A DNA stretch of 6,496 bases from JBOHDX01 sp050700835. GTDB taxonomy: Bacteria > Actinomycetota > Actinomycetes > Propionibacteriales > Nocardioidaceae. The translations under genes were made by a program, and so were the position numbers. The notes beneath the pieces were generated by a model. It was not told the origin of the DNA. It did no database searches and worked only from the letters and a program-made list of their open reading frames with translations. The stretch covers positions 1 through 6,496 of the forward strand of contig JBOHDX010000069.1 of NCBI GenBank assembly GCA_050700835.1, read 5' to 3'. This document shows, in pieces, positions 6,114 to 6,496 of this stretch. The first letter of the stretch is position 1. Each line of letters starts with the position of its first letter.

Positions 6114-6119
6114 ACGCTA
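6114..6119 (-). promoter_or_regulatory. Candidate -10 box (TAGCGT) for a leaderless SDR transcript
   Basis: On the minus strand TAGCGT is followed by seven bases and ATG 6106. No Shine-Dalgarno sequence precedes that ATG. The matching arrangement before the DinB gene makes chance less likely. The -35 region is poor. Confidence 0.4.
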
Positions 6120-6144
6120 GACGCTGACTACGACAGCGCTCCGA

Positions 6145-6158
6145 TCGAGGAACCTCGA
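6145..6158. promoter_or_regulatory. Palindrome upstream of the SDR gene, possible operator
   Basis: TCGAGG-AA-CCTCGA is a perfect dyad with 6-base arms, 39 bases upstream of the SDR start and about 25 bases from the IS end. Its place just upstream of the candidate -10 fits a regulator site. No regulator gene for it lies in the window. Confidence 0.4.
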
Positions 6159-6183
6159 CCGACAAAGGCTGGGACCCAGAGGG

Positions 6184-6209
6184 CGGATTCAACCTGCCAG
6201 CGCAACACC
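6184..6209. repeat. Terminal inverted repeat of the right IS30 element
   Basis: On the minus strand, reading outward, it runs from GGTGTTGCG to TTGAATCCG. It pairs with the repeat at 99-124 (18 of 26 identities by eye). The transposase stop codon TGA (6191-6189) is inside it. Confidence 0.7.
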
Positions 6210-6496
6210 GTCTGTGTCTGTGGGGTGCGAGAGTAGCTCGCGCAGGGCTTCCTTTGGGGTCCGCCAGCCCAGTCGCTTGCGGGGGCGGTCGTTGAGTTCG
6301 TTGGCGACGAAGCTGAGGTAGTCGGGGTGGTAGCCGGATAGGTCGGTGCCTTTGGGGAAGTACTGGCGCAGTAGCCAGTTGGTGTTCTCGTTGATGGCTC
6401 GCTGCCAGGGCGAGCCGGGGTCGCAGAAGTAGGTCTTCACGTCGGTGGCCAGGGTGATCTGTAGGTGGTTGGCCATCTCGCTGCCCTGGTCCCAGG
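6189..6496 (-). CDS. IS30-family transposase, C-terminal fragment (cut by window edge)
   Basis: About 102 C-terminal codons of a DDE-type transposase that cuts and joins the element's ends. The frame is open through the right edge (first whole codon at 6494). Visible catalytic elements are the second Asp in WDQGSEMANH and the Glu in WQRAINENTNWLLRQYFPKG, followed by the family-typical NDRPRKRLGWRTPKEAL near the C-terminus. ATG 6476 is an internal methionine, not the start. The protein ends GVALAG with its last seven codons encoded by the inverted repeat. The frame looks intact as far as seen, so the element could be active. Confidence 0.93.
   Translation of the reverse strand, partial: WDQGSEMANHLQITLATDVKTYFCDPGSPWQRAINENTNWLLRQYFPKGTDLSGYHPDYLSFVANELNDRPRKRLGWRTPKEALRELLSHPTDTDGVALAG

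Larger units (their letters stand above)
6184..6496 (-). mobile_element. IS30-family insertion sequence, downstream (IRR) end, partial
   Basis: The element enters from the right edge and ends at about 6184, with the terminal inverted repeat overlapping the end of the transposase gene. It is in the same orientation as the left element, so about 6.06 kb lies between the two inner ends. The outer end and target duplication are outside the window. Confidence 0.85.

Noticed and set aside
1..6496. tRNA, rRNA, CRISPR array or riboswitch
   Set aside because: No tRNA-like cloverleaf, rRNA-like segment, regularly spaced repeats or recognisable riboswitch core was seen on either strand.

Overview
The window is high-GC DNA with strongly GC-biased third codon positions, dense genes, GTG starts and candidate leaderless promoters. 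Together with the protein families present, this points to an actinobacterium (an inference; I cannot name a genus). It looks like an accessory segment bracketed by two IS30-family insertion-sequence ends in the same orientation.

Layout. (1) At 1-124 is the 5' end of an IS30-like transposase gene on the minus strand and its terminal inverted repeat. (2) A lone plus-strand gene at 215-610 encodes a small nucleoside 2-deoxyribosyltransferase-like protein. (3) About 300 bases without a convincing gene follow, with small hairpins, and end in a candidate operator of three GACA(A/G)A half-sites spaced 10 bases apart. (4) A plus-strand cluster at 915-4604 encodes a MocR/PtsJ-type regulator (GntR-type helix-turn-helix fused to a class-I aminotransferase-like domain), a Cys/Met-metabolism PLP-dependent enzyme, and a MOSC-domain protein with an unassigned N-terminal half. 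(5) A convergent intergenic stretch holds a terminator-like hairpin. (6) Two minus-strand genes follow: a DinB/DUF664 protein and a short-chain dehydrogenase/reductase, each with a TANNNT box 6-7 bases before its ATG, suggesting leaderless transcripts. (7) At 6184-6496 is the 3' end of an IS30-family transposase gene, whose stop codon lies inside the inverted repeat.

The central cluster is the most interesting part. A PLP enzyme able in principle to break or make C-S bonds is translationally coupled to a PLP-sensing type of regulator and followed by a MOSC protein with conserved cysteines. MOSC domains are thought to carry sulfur delivered by PLP enzymes of the NifS type, so this could be a sulfur-transfer or sulfur-metabolite module using a different PLP fold-type I enzyme. 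That role is inference. The regulator reading frame is broken by one extra base near 1058-1060, which separates its DNA-binding domain from its aminotransferase-like domain. This is either a real inactivating mutation, an unusual frameshift, or a sequence error.
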